Of a stretch of DNA of 64,000 bases, positions 35,957-43,678 are shown piece by piece. Numbering within the stretch: the first letter of the stretch is position 1; every line of letters begins with the position of its first letter. This DNA comes from Rhodococcoides kroppenstedtii (lineage in GTDB: Bacteria > Actinomycetota > Actinomycetes > Mycobacteriales > Mycobacteriaceae): positions 1 through 64,000 of the forward strand of contig NZ_FOJN01000016.1 of assembly GCF_900111805.1 (NCBI RefSeq). Reading direction: 5' to 3'. The position numbers and the translations under genes were made by a program. The notes under the pieces were generated by a model. It saw only the letters and a program-made list of their open reading frames with translations. It did no database searches and was not told the origin of the DNA.

Positions 35957-36800
35957 CGAGCAGTCGCCAGTCGCCGATGTTCAGCCGCTCGACGAGGAAC
36001 ACGTTGTCGGGCAGGAACTGCCGCTCGCGCTCGATCATCTCGGGGCGGATGCGATCGGGTACCGCCGGATTTGCCGCGGCAACGGCTTCGTCGCGATCTG
36101 CACCCGCCGCCAACCGCGGACCGTCTTCGTCGGTCACGACGAACTGGGCAGCCGACCATTCACACCAGCTCGTCGCATCGGTGCCCCGCAGCGCCAGATG
36201 TCGCATCCTGGCGAAGCCCGCCGCCGCGCGCCGCGAGTTCTCGTCGGGGTACGGAGCCGTACCGAGCGCAAGAATCTGGGCGGACTGCCGGGTCGCCGTT
36301 GCTACGGTGGCGGCGGCATACGCGGATGCGTCGAACATTGACGCTTCGTCGACGATCAGCAGATCGACCTCGGTTGCTCGTTGTGCGCCGAACCGGGTTC
36401 CGAACGTCAGCCGGCCGCCGTTGCGGAACTCGATGCGTGTTCGCCCGAGTGCACTCGTCGTACGGATTATCGAGTCGTCGAGCAATTCGTTGCGCTGCAG
36501 CTGCTCTCGCGCGCGGCGGAACGTGTTGCTGGCCAGGGCCTGGCTCGCGACGGAGTAGTGGACGTGACGTCCCTCCACCGCCGCATCGAAGATCGCGCGG
36601 GCCACCGCGGCTTCCGTCTTGCCCTGCTGGCGTGGGGTCGACACTCCGGCGAGGTACGCGGTCGACGACACAGCTGTCGCCTGCCAGTAGTCGAGTCCCA
36701 TCTCCTCCGTCAGAAAACCGCATCTCACCGTGTCCACGGTGTAGTCCTCGGAAACGACGGCGGGCGGGCGCTCGGTGGACGTGGTCATGGTCGGTTCCAA
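35934..36800 (-). CDS. Extra terminase-type ATPase lacking the nuclease domain
   Basis: 288 residues (alternative start ATG 36788). It has its own Walker A (STPRQQGKTEAAV, near 55) and Walker B (VDLLIVDEASMF, near 145). Its C-terminal part, ANPAVPDRIRPEMIEREREFL-like with FLVERLNIGDW, parallels the ANPGIGYR...YLVERLGIGFW segment of terL, but the protein ends just where the nuclease domain would begin. It is not a shadow of terL; codon use matches. It may be a helper or a relic of a recombined terminase. Confidence 0.78.
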   Translation of the reverse strand: MEPTMTTSTERPPAVVSEDYTVDTVRCGFLTEEMGLDYWQATAVSSTAYLAGVSTPRQQGKTEAAVARAIFDAAVEGRHVHYSVASQALASNTFRRAREQLQRNELLDDSIIRTTSALGRTRIEFRNGGRLTFGTRFGAQRATEVDLLIVDEASMFDASAYAAATVATATRQSAQILALGTAPYPDENSRRAAAGFARMRHLALRGTDATSWCEWSAAQFVVTDEDGPRLAAGADRDEAVAAANPAVPDRIRPEMIERERQFLPDNVFLVERLNIGDWRLLDDVEPAR

Positions 36801-36836
36801 TCTGCGGCGTGGTGGGCGGCGCTGTACAGGCTGGGT

Positions 36837-36911
36837 CTATCGGTCACTGGGGTCGAGACGCAGGACGTGGACGAGCCAGTAGACGAAGGCGAAGATCAGT
36901 CGATCGATCAT
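36837..36911 (-). CDS. 24-residue membrane mini-protein (tentative)
   Basis: ATG 36911 to TAG 36837: MIDRLIFAFVYWLVHVLRLD plus four residues, a single hydrophobic helix. It sits in the roughly 270-base gap between HNH and the first terminase-type gene. Very short, so it may be chance. Confidence 0.35.
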   Translation of the reverse strand: MIDRLIFAFVYWLVHVLRLDPSDR

Positions 36912-37024
36912 GGGGTCGCCTCCACGTTTGCGCTGCTCAGGACGTCATTCGTTCCGGCCCTGGGGAGAGAAAGACAGATCGGAGGTGGGAGAGTCAGGCC
37001 CCCCACCCCTCGGATTTTAGGCCG

Positions 37025-37070
37025 CTGACCTGCGGTTATGCCGTTGCAAGCCTCTGACCTGCGGTTATGC
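37025..37070. repeat. 17-bp direct repeat next to the terminase genes
   Basis: CTGACCTGCGGTTATGC occurs at 37025-37041 and 37054-37070, period 29. It is in the HNH-terminase gap, where cos or terminase-recognition sites often lie in HNH-terminase phages. A C-rich stretch (GGCCCCCCACCCC near 36997) just to the left could be part of the cohesive end. Confidence 0.55.
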
Positions 37071-37072
37071 AG

Positions 37073-37390
37073 TCAGGCCCACTGCAGCAGCGTCCACTGA
37101 CCCCGGTCCGCCCGCGCCGCCCTCACCGCCGGCGTCGGCGTCGTGCCGTCCTTGCGCGACCGGTTACACGAAGCGTGCAGTAGACGGTTCGCGCGGCGGC
37201 CACCGTGATGACGGGCCAGCTCATGGTCGGCATCGAGCGGCTGCGTGGCCTTGAACATCGGCTTGCCGCAATGCCCGCACGGTGTTCCCTCGACGTGCTG
37301 TGACAGGAGCTGCTTGCGGACCTGCTGGTGGTCCCAGCCCAGTCCCTTCTGCGACGTCGTCTTGCCTCTGCGCTGTGCAGCCATGGCCAC
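37073..37390 (-). CDS. HNH endonuclease (packaging-associated)
   Basis: 105 residues. Zinc-finger-like pair CGHCGKPM, then DADHELARHHGGRRANRLLH and CNRSR: the HNH fold with catalytic His. HNH nucleases encoded just before terminase are needed with it for DNA cutting in many long-tailed phages. An internal start (ATG 37384) is possible. It is the first gene of the late operon. Confidence 0.88.
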   Translation of the reverse strand: MAMAAQRRGKTTSQKGLGWDHQQVRKQLLSQHVEGTPCGHCGKPMFKATQPLDADHELARHHGGRRANRLLHASCNRSRKDGTTPTPAVRAARADRGQWTLLQWA

Positions 37391-37411
37391 TCACCACCTC
37401 GGACATGCGAG

Positions 37412-37441
37412 TGGCCCGCACCCTGACTTGGGTACGGGCCA
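37412..37441 (-). terminator. Terminator at the end of the early operon
   Basis: TGGCCCGCACCC, loop TGACTT, GGGTACGGGCCA form a 12-bp stem with one internal mismatch. It lies between the last early gene and HNH and resembles the late terminator at 10146-10170. Confidence 0.7.
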
Positions 37442-37487
37442 TCGCCGTGGTCACATCATGCCTGTGGATAACCACATCCGCAACAGG

Positions 37488-37742
37488 TCACGACGTCGGC
37501 GTGTCGGCGACGTTGCTGGCGGCCGTTCGATCCGCGACGCGCCTGACTTCGATCCATGTGATCGAGTGCCCCTCGTCATCGTCAGGGTTTCCACTTACGG
37601 TCACATCGGTCCATTCGTCCATACCCGTGCACCGTTCGACCAGGGCACGCAAGTCGCCCAGCTTGATGGTGGTCCGACCCACGCACAACACCGACGTTGT
37701 CTCGGTAACTGTCACACTGATGTCCGACTCCATGGTGCTCAC
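37488..37742 (-). CDS. Small early protein
   Basis: 84 residues from GTG 37742 (overlapping the upstream stop), alternative ATG 37733. Beta-rich: SDISVTVTETTSVLCVGRTT, KLGDLRALVERCTGM, ITWIEVRRVA. The C-terminal halves of this and the 41959-42210 protein share a LGDLRALVERC / VGDLEAVVQAC pattern, suggesting a common small fold. Function unknown. Confidence 0.7.
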   Translation of the reverse strand: MSTMESDISVTVTETTSVLCVGRTTIKLGDLRALVERCTGMDEWTDVTVSGNPDDDEGHSITWIEVRRVADRTAASNVADTPTS

Positions 37743-38449
37743 ACTGCCTCTCGTGTTCGGTTGCTGGGGATCTGGATGAGTTGCTCTGCGAGCCAGTTCC
37801 ACTCGCGCTGCACCCACGCCGGGTGGCCGCGCCACTGCTGGCCGCACGCGGCCGACGGTGGCCGGCAGTTCACGCCGAAGCAGAAGATCAGCGGCTCGTC
37901 GTCCTTGTCGTCGGGGTCCGGGTACCGGATCTGCAGGGTCCGCTCCCCCAGCCCTGTCGCCGTGCGGCCCTGGCACCACGGGCACACCCCGTTCAGGACC
38001 TGCCCCGAGCGGACATCGCCGAGCAGCCGCGCCGTCGCCGAGACGATCGGGTGGATCATGGCGTCCACCCACGGGATCGTCTTGTCGTCGCGGTCGTGCG
38101 CCTGCGACACCCACGTCGCGATGACGTGCAGCCACGGGCGCGGGTCCTTCGATGCCGCGTTCAGCGGAAGGAACTGGGCACCGAGGTCCGCGACGTCGAC
38201 GACGGTGCGGGCGACGTCGTCGGCGATGCGGGCGTAGTCGGCGAGCAGGTCGAGCACGAAGACGGTGGCCGGCGCGGCGCGCGGGACGCCCTTCTTGCCG
38301 AGGCGGTCGGCCGCTTCCGGGGTGAGTTCGCCGACCTGCGGGGTCTCCACCCAGGAGCGGGCGGTGCCGGGCAGCTTGCAGTTGACGACGTGCGGCCACG
38401 ACTCCTCGAGGTATGCGAGGTCGCGGTGCACCTGGACGGTCCTGCTCAC
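37739..38449 (-). CDS. Conserved early protein with zinc-binding cysteines
   Basis: 236 residues from GTG 38449. Helical N-terminal part (LAYLEESWPHVVNCKLPG, ATVFVLDLLADYARIADD), then a putative zinc ribbon: GVCPWCQGRT near 160 and CFGVNCRPPSAACG near 195. It is coupled to its neighbours by four-base overlaps and resembles proteins encoded near replication genes of Corynebacteriales phages. Function unknown. Confidence 0.75.
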   Translation of the reverse strand: MSRTVQVHRDLAYLEESWPHVVNCKLPGTARSWVETPQVGELTPEAADRLGKKGVPRAAPATVFVLDLLADYARIADDVARTVVDVADLGAQFLPLNAASKDPRPWLHVIATWVSQAHDRDDKTIPWVDAMIHPIVSATARLLGDVRSGQVLNGVCPWCQGRTATGLGERTLQIRYPDPDDKDDEPLIFCFGVNCRPPSAACGQQWRGHPAWVQREWNWLAEQLIQIPSNRTREAV

Positions 38450-38832
38450 GCGAGTCTCCTCTCGGCGGCGGGCATCTTCGCCGCGCGGTGTCGGTAGAGC
38501 ATCTGCTGGTAGAGCGCCTCGCCCTGTCGGACGCGGTCGGTGCGGCCGCCCTTCTTGTAGCGGGCGTGGGCCCACTTCAGGTCTGCGATGGACCAGGCGA
38601 GCTGCGGCGGGCGGGCGGCGGACGGTTCGGCGAGGCTGGCCACCGACAGGGCGAGGGCGCTGAGGTGGGTCCAGGACATGCCTCGGGTGATCCGCTCGAC
38701 CGCGGCGACGTCGGCCGAGTGGACGGCGTCGACGAAGGGCTGGGCGATGGTGTCGATGCGGTCGATGGTGTCGGCGTCGAGTCGCCCGCCGGGGCAGTCG
38801 TCCCACACCTGGTCGATCTTCTTGGTGGGCAA
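38446..38832 (-). CDS. Early helical protein
   Basis: 128 residues if started at TTG 38832, one base past the stop of the replication-type gene. All helical (AQPFVDAVHSADVAAVERIT, LKWAHARYKKGGRTDRVR). Starts other than TTG are not available in this frame, so the N terminus is uncertain. No family recognised. Confidence 0.6.
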   Translation of the reverse strand: MPTKKIDQVWDDCPGGRLDADTIDRIDTIAQPFVDAVHSADVAAVERITRGMSWTHLSALALSVASLAEPSAARPPQLAWSIADLKWAHARYKKGGRTDRVRQGEALYQQMLYRHRAAKMPAAERRLA

Positions 38833-38833
38833 G

Positions 38834-40009
38834 TCATTCTCCGATCGGAGGGGTGGTGGTTCTGGTGTGCCTTCGGGACCTGCGTTTGCGACGGGACCGA
38901 GGTGAGTTGGCAACGGGGACAGGTGGGTTCGTCGTGTCACCTTGGGCGGGTGGGCGACCGACCCGACCCGACCCGACCCGGCCCGGCCCGTCCCGACCGG
39001 TGCCGACAAGGTCCGTACCCTCACGTCTTGTCGGATGTTGCTGATTCTTGACAAGAGCGCCGTCGGTGCTGGTAGACCCGCGTTTCTGGCGTTCGCCGAC
39101 TGGGTGTCGGTTCGCGGTGTCGACGGGGGCGTTCACCGACTGGGTGTCGGTTCGCGGTGCAGGAGCGCCGCCGCTGGCGGTCTTCGGGGCGTTCACCGAC
39201 TGGGTGTCGGCTCGCTCTCCTGCGGCCGAACTCGCCGCCGTGGTGGCGGGGCTCAGGCCGGTCGACGTGGTGGCGCTGCCGGTGGTGGCGGCGCCGGGTG
39301 CGGGGTCTCCGGGGCGGACGTTGCTGCGGCTGCGTGCTGGTGGCTCGTAGCCGTTGCTCTGTGCCCACTGGTGGTTGGTGATCCACTCGACGGTGTGCTT
39401 GGAGAAGTACGGGACGGAGGGTGCGGTGAGCAGGGTGCGTTCGCCGCGGGGTTTGGTGCCGTCGCTGCGTGCGGAGTTGCAGGAGCGGCAGCAGACCACG
39501 TAGGTGTCGACCGTGGCGGGCTTGCCCGGTTCGAGGTGGTCGTACGTTCCGCCCCAGGCGCCGGTCTTGGCGCCCCAGTTGACGACTCGGCCGCAGTAGC
39601 GGCAGGCGTCGCCGTCGCGCATCCGCACGGGGATGATCAGCGCGGGGTTCGAGTTGTCGGAGCGTCGTTGGCGTTCGAACTCGACTTCTTCCCTCAGTCG
39701 GAGGTGCAGGAAGTCGTGGTCGGTGTCGACGAGCTTGTATCCGACGCGGCCGTCGATGTCGACGGTCGTCATGTAGCCCGCGAAGATCGCTACAGCCACG
39801 AGCACGTCGACGCGAGACGGACCAGCGATATGTGCCGCTGTGCCGCGGTTGATCACGTAGTCGGTCAGGTGCGCGCCGGCCTGCTGTGCGCAGCGATTCA
39901 CGAAGCCGTTGACCTCGTTGACGAGTCGGTCGTCGCAGTCCTCGTGCTCCAAGACTGACAGCACAATCGGGTGATTGGCTGCGGTGTCTCCCCATCGAAC
40001 GAATGGCAC
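38834..40009 (-). CDS. Replication-type protein with HNH domain
   Basis: 391 residues. N-terminal 110: helical DNA-binding-like domain (WGDTAANHPIVLSVLEHED, VLVAVAIFAGYMTTVDIDGR). About 125-190: HNH zinc-bound nuclease fold (CRYCGRVVNWG, TYDHLEPGKPATVDTYVVCC, CNSARSDG). From 230 the chain is low complexity and basic at the end (RSRRKRRSRRHTRT). The region coding the linker contains three DNA repeats that look like iterons. This could be the phage replication initiator with its origin inside the gene, as in lambda O; inference. Confidence 0.72.
   Translation of the reverse strand: MPFVRWGDTAANHPIVLSVLEHEDCDDRLVNEVNGFVNRCAQQAGAHLTDYVINRGTAAHIAGPSRVDVLVAVAIFAGYMTTVDIDGRVGYKLVDTDHDFLHLRLREEVEFERQRRSDNSNPALIIPVRMRDGDACRYCGRVVNWGAKTGAWGGTYDHLEPGKPATVDTYVVCCRSCNSARSDGTKPRGERTLLTAPSVPYFSKHTVEWITNHQWAQSNGYEPPARSRSNVRPGDPAPGAATTGSATTSTGLSPATTAASSAAGERADTQSVNAPKTASGGAPAPRTDTQSVNAPVDTANRHPVGERQKRGSTSTDGALVKNQQHPTRREGTDLVGTGRDGPGRVGSGRVGRPPAQGDTTNPPVPVANSPRSRRKRRSRRHTRTTTPPIGE
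38956..38998. repeat. GACCC/GGCCC short tandem repeat
   Basis: Eight or so near-perfect 5-bp units in the 3' end of the replication-type gene, encoding GRDGPGRVGSGRVGR. Probably slippage; could contribute a GC-rich segment near the putative origin. Confidence 0.6.
39091..39210. repeat. Three helically phased iteron-like repeats (candidate origin)
   Basis: A 20-bp element with core CCGACTGGGTGTCGG occurs at 39091-39110, 39131-39150 and 39191-39210, at spacings of 40 and 60 bp, both whole helical turns. The first copy has one difference (GTTCG versus GTTCA). The core is itself a dyad, CCGAC-N5-GTCGG. Two copies share a reading frame (DTQSVNAP), but the third is read in another frame (RHPVGER), so the DNA rather than the protein is conserved. 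Confidence 0.8.
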
Positions 40010-40089
40010 GAGGCTGTCCTTGTCTTGGCGCTCAGATCACGGTGATTAAGGGTCTCGGGGTGGCGGCGCGCGCGCCGCTGCGCGGGCCA

Positions 40090-40515
40090 TCAGCAATCCC
40101 CCGGGAGGTGGACAGTGCGGATCGGCCGTTCGGCGCCAGACTGCTCGAGCTGGGCGATCTCGACGGGTCGCACGATGCGGGTGGTGAAGCGGGTCAGCTC
40201 GAACACCTCGTGGTCGTCGAACCCTTCGGCCCACAGCTGCACCATCTGACCGTCTGCGTCCTCGCGGGTGTCGTGGACGGTCATTGGGTCGCCGACCGCC
40301 TGTCTCAGCTCGTCGTCGCCCAGGCCGGCCACCACGTAGCCGACGACCTCGCGGTATGTCTCGTTGCGGCTGCTGACTTGCCCGGTGGCAGCCCGCACGT
40401 CGACGTGCTCACGTCCGCATTCGTCGCACTTCCACAGCCGCGGCATCCGCCCCAGCTCACGGACAGGTCCCTCAGCCCCGCTGAAGCTGGTGCACGGCCA
40501 ATTGCGCGTGGTCAC
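40090..40515 (-). CDS. Early protein with a zinc-ribbon N terminus
   Basis: 141 residues from GTG 40515 with KCDECGREHVDV near 35 and an acidic helical C terminus (QMVQLWAEGFDDHEVFELTR). First of a run of Cys-rich early genes. No known function. Confidence 0.7.
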   Translation of the reverse strand: MTTRNWPCTSFSGAEGPVRELGRMPRLWKCDECGREHVDVRAATGQVSSRNETYREVVGYVVAGLGDDELRQAVGDPMTVHDTREDADGQMVQLWAEGFDDHEVFELTRFTTRIVRPVEIAQLEQSGAERPIRTVHLPGDC

Positions 40516-40982
40516 GACGGGTCCTCCACGACGTGCAGGCCCGGCTCGTGACCGATGCACAGGACGGTGCACGGGTCGCCGTGTGGTTCCGCCATGTAGC
40601 CGTACGGTTCGATCTGACAGCGGTTCTTTCCGCCGGGCCCGGCATGGTGCCGGTGCTGACCGTTGGCGTACTGCTCGATCTGTTCGCCGCAGTGCTTGCA
40701 CTTGAGCGCCGAGAAGTCGTGGTCCTCGTGGGTCTCGCACACCTTGTGGTCGTCGACGAGGTACGTGTAGTCGGTCGACTTGCAAACCTCGCAGGGCATC
40801 TTCTCGACGCATGTCGGGCAGTAGTCAGGGTTATCGCGGTCGCCGACGATCCAACCGTTGTCGGGAAGGGAGTCAAATGGAGTGCCGGGATCGCCCCACG
40901 CGGAGTAGTCGCCGTAGTCCGTCTCGATGTACCCGCAGCCGTCGCACTTCGCCTGGTAGTAGGTGACTTCGTGAACGCTCAC
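40512..40982 (-). CDS. Multi-zinc-ribbon early protein
   Basis: 156 residues from GTG 40982. At least three Cys pairs: KCDGCGYIETDYG, YCPTCVEKMPCEVC and KCKHCGEQIEQY, with His-rich spacers (GQHRHHAGPGG). Probably several zinc fingers, perhaps for binding DNA, RNA or host protein. GTGA overlap with both neighbours. Confidence 0.72.
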   Translation of the reverse strand: MSVHEVTYYQAKCDGCGYIETDYGDYSAWGDPGTPFDSLPDNGWIVGDRDNPDYCPTCVEKMPCEVCKSTDYTYLVDDHKVCETHEDHDFSALKCKHCGEQIEQYANGQHRHHAGPGGKNRCQIEPYGYMAEPHGDPCTVLCIGHEPGLHVVEDPS

Positions 40983-41455
40983 GGTTGACCCCCGACGGAC
41001 TGCACGGCGCAGGCGTTGCACGGACCGCACGTCTCGCAACCGAGTTCATTCGGTGTGGCGCACGGTCCGCCGGGATTCCAGCATTCGACGGTGCCCGAGC
41101 CAGCGCACTGCTCACACGCCAACGACGGATTCTGGCCGGCGCGATGGGCCGCAAGCCCGTCGGCGTACACCTGCCGGGCGACGTCCATTGCCACGAGAGG
41201 CGGAACGACGCGCCCTTCGAGTGCCATCGTCAATGGATGCGCTGGTGGCAGGGCGATGATGGCCACGTCGGGGAGGTCGGCGATCACAGCGGCCAGGTGT
41301 TCCGCGAACCCGTGCCACGTGTGGAACTCGGGCAGCACTCCGTTCTCGATGCAGCCGAGGCACACGCCGTGCAGTGACCCGTCCGCGGCCGTCTTGACGT
41401 GCCATGAGTGCGGTTTGAGGGCCTCAGCGACGAGGTCCATGGGTGTGCTCGTCAC
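40979..41455 (-). CDS. Early Cys-rich protein
   Basis: 158 residues from GTG 41455. Near 25-45, GVCLGCIENGVLPEFHTWHG; near 120-150, CEQCAGSGTVECWN and CETCGPCNACA, a DnaJ-like cysteine cluster. The middle is a helical domain. Function unknown. Confidence 0.7.
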   Translation of the reverse strand: MTSTPMDLVAEALKPHSWHVKTAADGSLHGVCLGCIENGVLPEFHTWHGFAEHLAAVIADLPDVAIIALPPAHPLTMALEGRVVPPLVAMDVARQVYADGLAAHRAGQNPSLACEQCAGSGTVECWNPGGPCATPNELGCETCGPCNACAVQSVGGQP

Positions 41456-41697
41456 CGCGGGTCCGCCGATCGCGCGGCTTCGTTGCGTGCCCGGACGGCC
41501 GCCATGGCGGCCGATGCCCGGGCAGCGCTGTAGCGCTCGATGGCTTTGACGATTCGGAGCACGCGGATGTGGGCGCGCAGTTCCCATTCCTCGCGGCGGG
41601 TGGCGTAGGTGATGGCGATGTTCATGGCGGACCTCCTTGCGAGTTCGGTGGCTTCGGGTGAGGTGTGCGGGTAGCCGAAGGCGTGCGCCCACTTCAC
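41452..41697 (-). CDS. Small early helical protein
   Basis: 81 residues from GTG 41697: KWAHAFGYPHTSPEATELAR, then MNIAITYATRREEWELRAHI and a basic Ala-rich helix. Overlaps neighbours by four bases. No family recognised. Confidence 0.6.
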   Translation of the reverse strand: MKWAHAFGYPHTSPEATELARRSAMNIAITYATRREEWELRAHIRVLRIVKAIERYSAARASAAMAAVRARNEAARSADPR

Positions 41698-41795
41698 GAT
41701 TGGCGGGTGTCGCGGTAGATCAGCGCGCCGAGGCCGACGCCAACGGCGGCGAGGGTGGCGGTGGCGCCGACGAGGCACCAGCCGAACGCGGTCAC
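41694..41795 (-). CDS. 33-residue membrane mini-protein
   Basis: GTG 41795 to stop 41694. TAFGWCLVGATATLAAVGVG continues to a hydrophobic helix and a polar end (YRDTRQS). Overlaps both neighbours by four bases, which supports it as a real gene despite its size. Compare the mini-protein at 47373. Confidence 0.6.
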   Translation of the reverse strand: MTAFGWCLVGATATLAAVGVGLGALIYRDTRQS

Positions 41796-41959
41796 TGTGT
41801 GCCGCCGTGGGCGGTGGTGGTGGCTTCGACCGATCGGGCGACGAACCCGTGGGTGCTGGGGTCGTGGACGGAGCGGCAGGCGGCTCCGCAGTACCAGCGG
41901 CCGGCGTAGGCGTAGAGGGTGTGGTCGGGGTGCTTTGCCCCGCAGACGCAGCACTTCAT
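41792..41959 (-). CDS. Small zinc-finger protein
   Basis: 55 residues from ATG 41959 (GTG 41962 also possible). MKCCVCGAKHPDHTLYAYAG with WYCGAACRSVH gives a four-Cys zinc finger with a His. Overlaps neighbours. Too short for confident assignment. Confidence 0.65.
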   Translation of the reverse strand: MKCCVCGAKHPDHTLYAYAGRWYCGAACRSVHDPSTHGFVARSVEATTTAHGGTQ

Positions 41960-42210
41960 CACGACTCCCGTGCGGTGATCGTGTACGTGGCCCGCTCACC
42001 CGGTCGGTCCGGCGAGCCCGAGCTGAGTTCTACTCGCGAGTCGTCGGCGAGGTCGAGCGAACGGCAGGCCTGGACGACGGCCTCGAGGTCGCCGACCGTG
42101 AGCTTGTCGAGCGCCGTGGTCTGAATCGAGCGCAGAATTCTCGGCCTCGCGCGGGTGGATCGCGGGCCCGTGGCGCGAGCATTGGCGCGGGCGTCGTCGC
42201 GGTGGCTCAT
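41959..42210 (-). CDS. Small early protein
   Basis: 83 residues from ATG 42210, with an Arg-rich N terminus (RDDARANARATGPRSTRARP) and a compact C-terminal part (LTVGDLEAVVQACRSLDLAD, YTITARES). Its fold may match the 37488-37742 protein. Coupled by a four-base overlap. Confidence 0.65.
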   Translation of the reverse strand: MSHRDDARANARATGPRSTRARPRILRSIQTTALDKLTVGDLEAVVQACRSLDLADDSRVELSSGSPDRPGERATYTITARES

Positions 42211-43145
42211 CGCATCTCCTTGTTGAGTTGGGCGCCGAGCTGGGCGAGCATCGGCGGGTAGTGGCGGACGTGCTCGCCGCGTCGGATGTAGCCGTCGAGG
42301 TCCCACAGCGCTTCGCTCATGCCGAGGACGTTGGTGGGCTGGAATGCGCGGGTGACGAGCTTGGTGTGGAGTTCTGCGCCCCAGCCGCCGAGGTCGGATA
42401 GGGACATGCCGGTGAGTTGGTCGGCCAGGGTGCGCAGCGGGGACAGCAGCGGGCAGCAGCAGATGGCGTCGCCCTGGTGGGCGACCCAGGTGAGCATCCG
42501 TGACCCGTCGGGCGTCCAGATGCTCTTGCCGCCGGTGATGCCGGACGAGTTCGGCCGGCGGGTGCCGACGAGCTGGTCCAGGCGGATGGAGGCAGGCATC
42601 GCGGGGTCGGCGACGAGGATCGCGCGGGTGACCTTCGCTTGACGTTCGCGGTACGAGAGCATCCGGAGGGCGGTGTTGACGACGGCGGCGCCGGCGCTGA
42701 ACCCGCCGACGACGAGTGGGCCGCCGTCGTGCTCGCGGATCTCGTCGGCGAGGGTGACGGCGGCGGCGCGGACGCCGTGCGTGTAGGCGCGGCCGGTGGG
42801 GCGCGGGACGGGTCCGAACTCGGCGGTCCAGTCGGCTTCGCCGTCGATGAAGAACCGGGTCTTGTCGAGCTGGTCGGTCAGGGCCGACATCATGTTGCGG
42901 CGCGGGTCTTCTCCGATACCACGGCGCAGTTTCACAGTGACCTTGGGCAGCGCGCTCATGCTCCCTTCTCGAAGGACGGTGAGCGGATGGTTCGGTGTTG
43001 CGTCGATGACCCGCGTTGCGTGATAACCGCGCATGGTCATCGACACCCGGTCTGCGACGTACAGGAATTGGCACGGGTGATCAGGGGCCGCGCCGCAGAC
43101 CGTGCATGGGATCACCCTGGGGTCGACCGACCGTTCCCCGCTCAT
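42207..43145 (-). CDS. Zinc-domain fused to a LysB/cutinase-like serine esterase
   Basis: 312 residues from ATG 43145. Residues 1-55: zinc domain CTVCGAAPDHPCQFLY...YHATR, common as a separate protein in actinophages. Residues from 63 (MSALPKVTVKLRRGIGED) are an alpha/beta hydrolase: nucleophile Ser in VGGFSAGAAV, Asp in HQGDAICCCP and a candidate His in VRHYPPM. LysB enzymes cut the mycolyl-arabinogalactan ester and usually sit by the endolysin; here it is in the early operon. The esterase could also start separately at ATG 42959, which has GAAGGGAG just upstream. Confidence 0.65.
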   Translation of the reverse strand: MSGERSVDPRVIPCTVCGAAPDHPCQFLYVADRVSMTMRGYHATRVIDATPNHPLTVLREGSMSALPKVTVKLRRGIGEDPRRNMMSALTDQLDKTRFFIDGEADWTAEFGPVPRPTGRAYTHGVRAAAVTLADEIREHDGGPLVVGGFSAGAAVVNTALRMLSYRERQAKVTRAILVADPAMPASIRLDQLVGTRRPNSSGITGGKSIWTPDGSRMLTWVAHQGDAICCCPLLSPLRTLADQLTGMSLSDLGGWGAELHTKLVTRAFQPTNVLGMSEALWDLDGYIRRGEHVRHYPPMLAQLGAQLNKEMR

Positions 43146-43678
43146 GCTCCGACCCCTTCGCGGAGGACGGTGATGGGGACCTGATGCCGAGCGATGTCCT
43201 CGGACCTCACGGACTTCGAACCGCCAGCCAGGTACCACGTCGGCAGCGCGTTGGGGAACTGGGTGCGGTGAAAAACATCGCCGCCCCACTCGATGTCCAC
43301 GTCGGTGGTGATGATCGACCCGACCGGCAACCCGTCCAGGGCTGCGGTCACCGCCTCCACATCCCCCGTAATCACACGAGGGCGCAGACGGCGAACCTCC
43401 GCCACGAGAGCCAGCACCTCAGAGTCCCCCGAACGGAAGTGGGTGTACTTCGACCGTCCGTAGTGCTCGGACTGGGCCTTCCACTCTGGGCTACCCAAGC
43501 GGGCGAATCCGGCGGCGTAGGGACGCGGGCAGGCATACTCGGTCGCCCGCCCCCCGCCCATTGACGCCACTTCCAGCTCCGCGTGACACACCCGGCAGTC
43601 CGGTATCGGGTCCGCGGTGAAGCGACGTTCGATTGCGTCGAGGTCGAGGGCGGTGTCCGCCCCGGTGGTGGTGCTCAT
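43142..43678 (-). CDS. Early protein with a Cys pair
   Basis: 178 residues from ATG 43678. CRVCHAELEVASMGGG near 32 with a later Cys; then a helical stretch (EVLALVAEVRRLRPRVITGD) and beta-rich end (SIITTDVDIEWGGDVFHRTQ). It ends TVLREGVGA, echoed by TVLREGS in the next gene at the join of its two domains. Unknown function. Confidence 0.65.
   Translation of the reverse strand: MSTTTGADTALDLDAIERRFTADPIPDCRVCHAELEVASMGGGRATEYACPRPYAAGFARLGSPEWKAQSEHYGRSKYTHFRSGDSEVLALVAEVRRLRPRVITGDVEAVTAALDGLPVGSIITTDVDIEWGGDVFHRTQFPNALPTWYLAGGSKSVRSEDIARHQVPITVLREGVGA

Noticed and set aside
38956..38998. GACCC tandem array as a CRISPR or regulatory array
   Set aside because: Units are 5 bp without spacers; typical slippage repeat inside a coding tail. 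No CRISPR array was found anywhere in the window.
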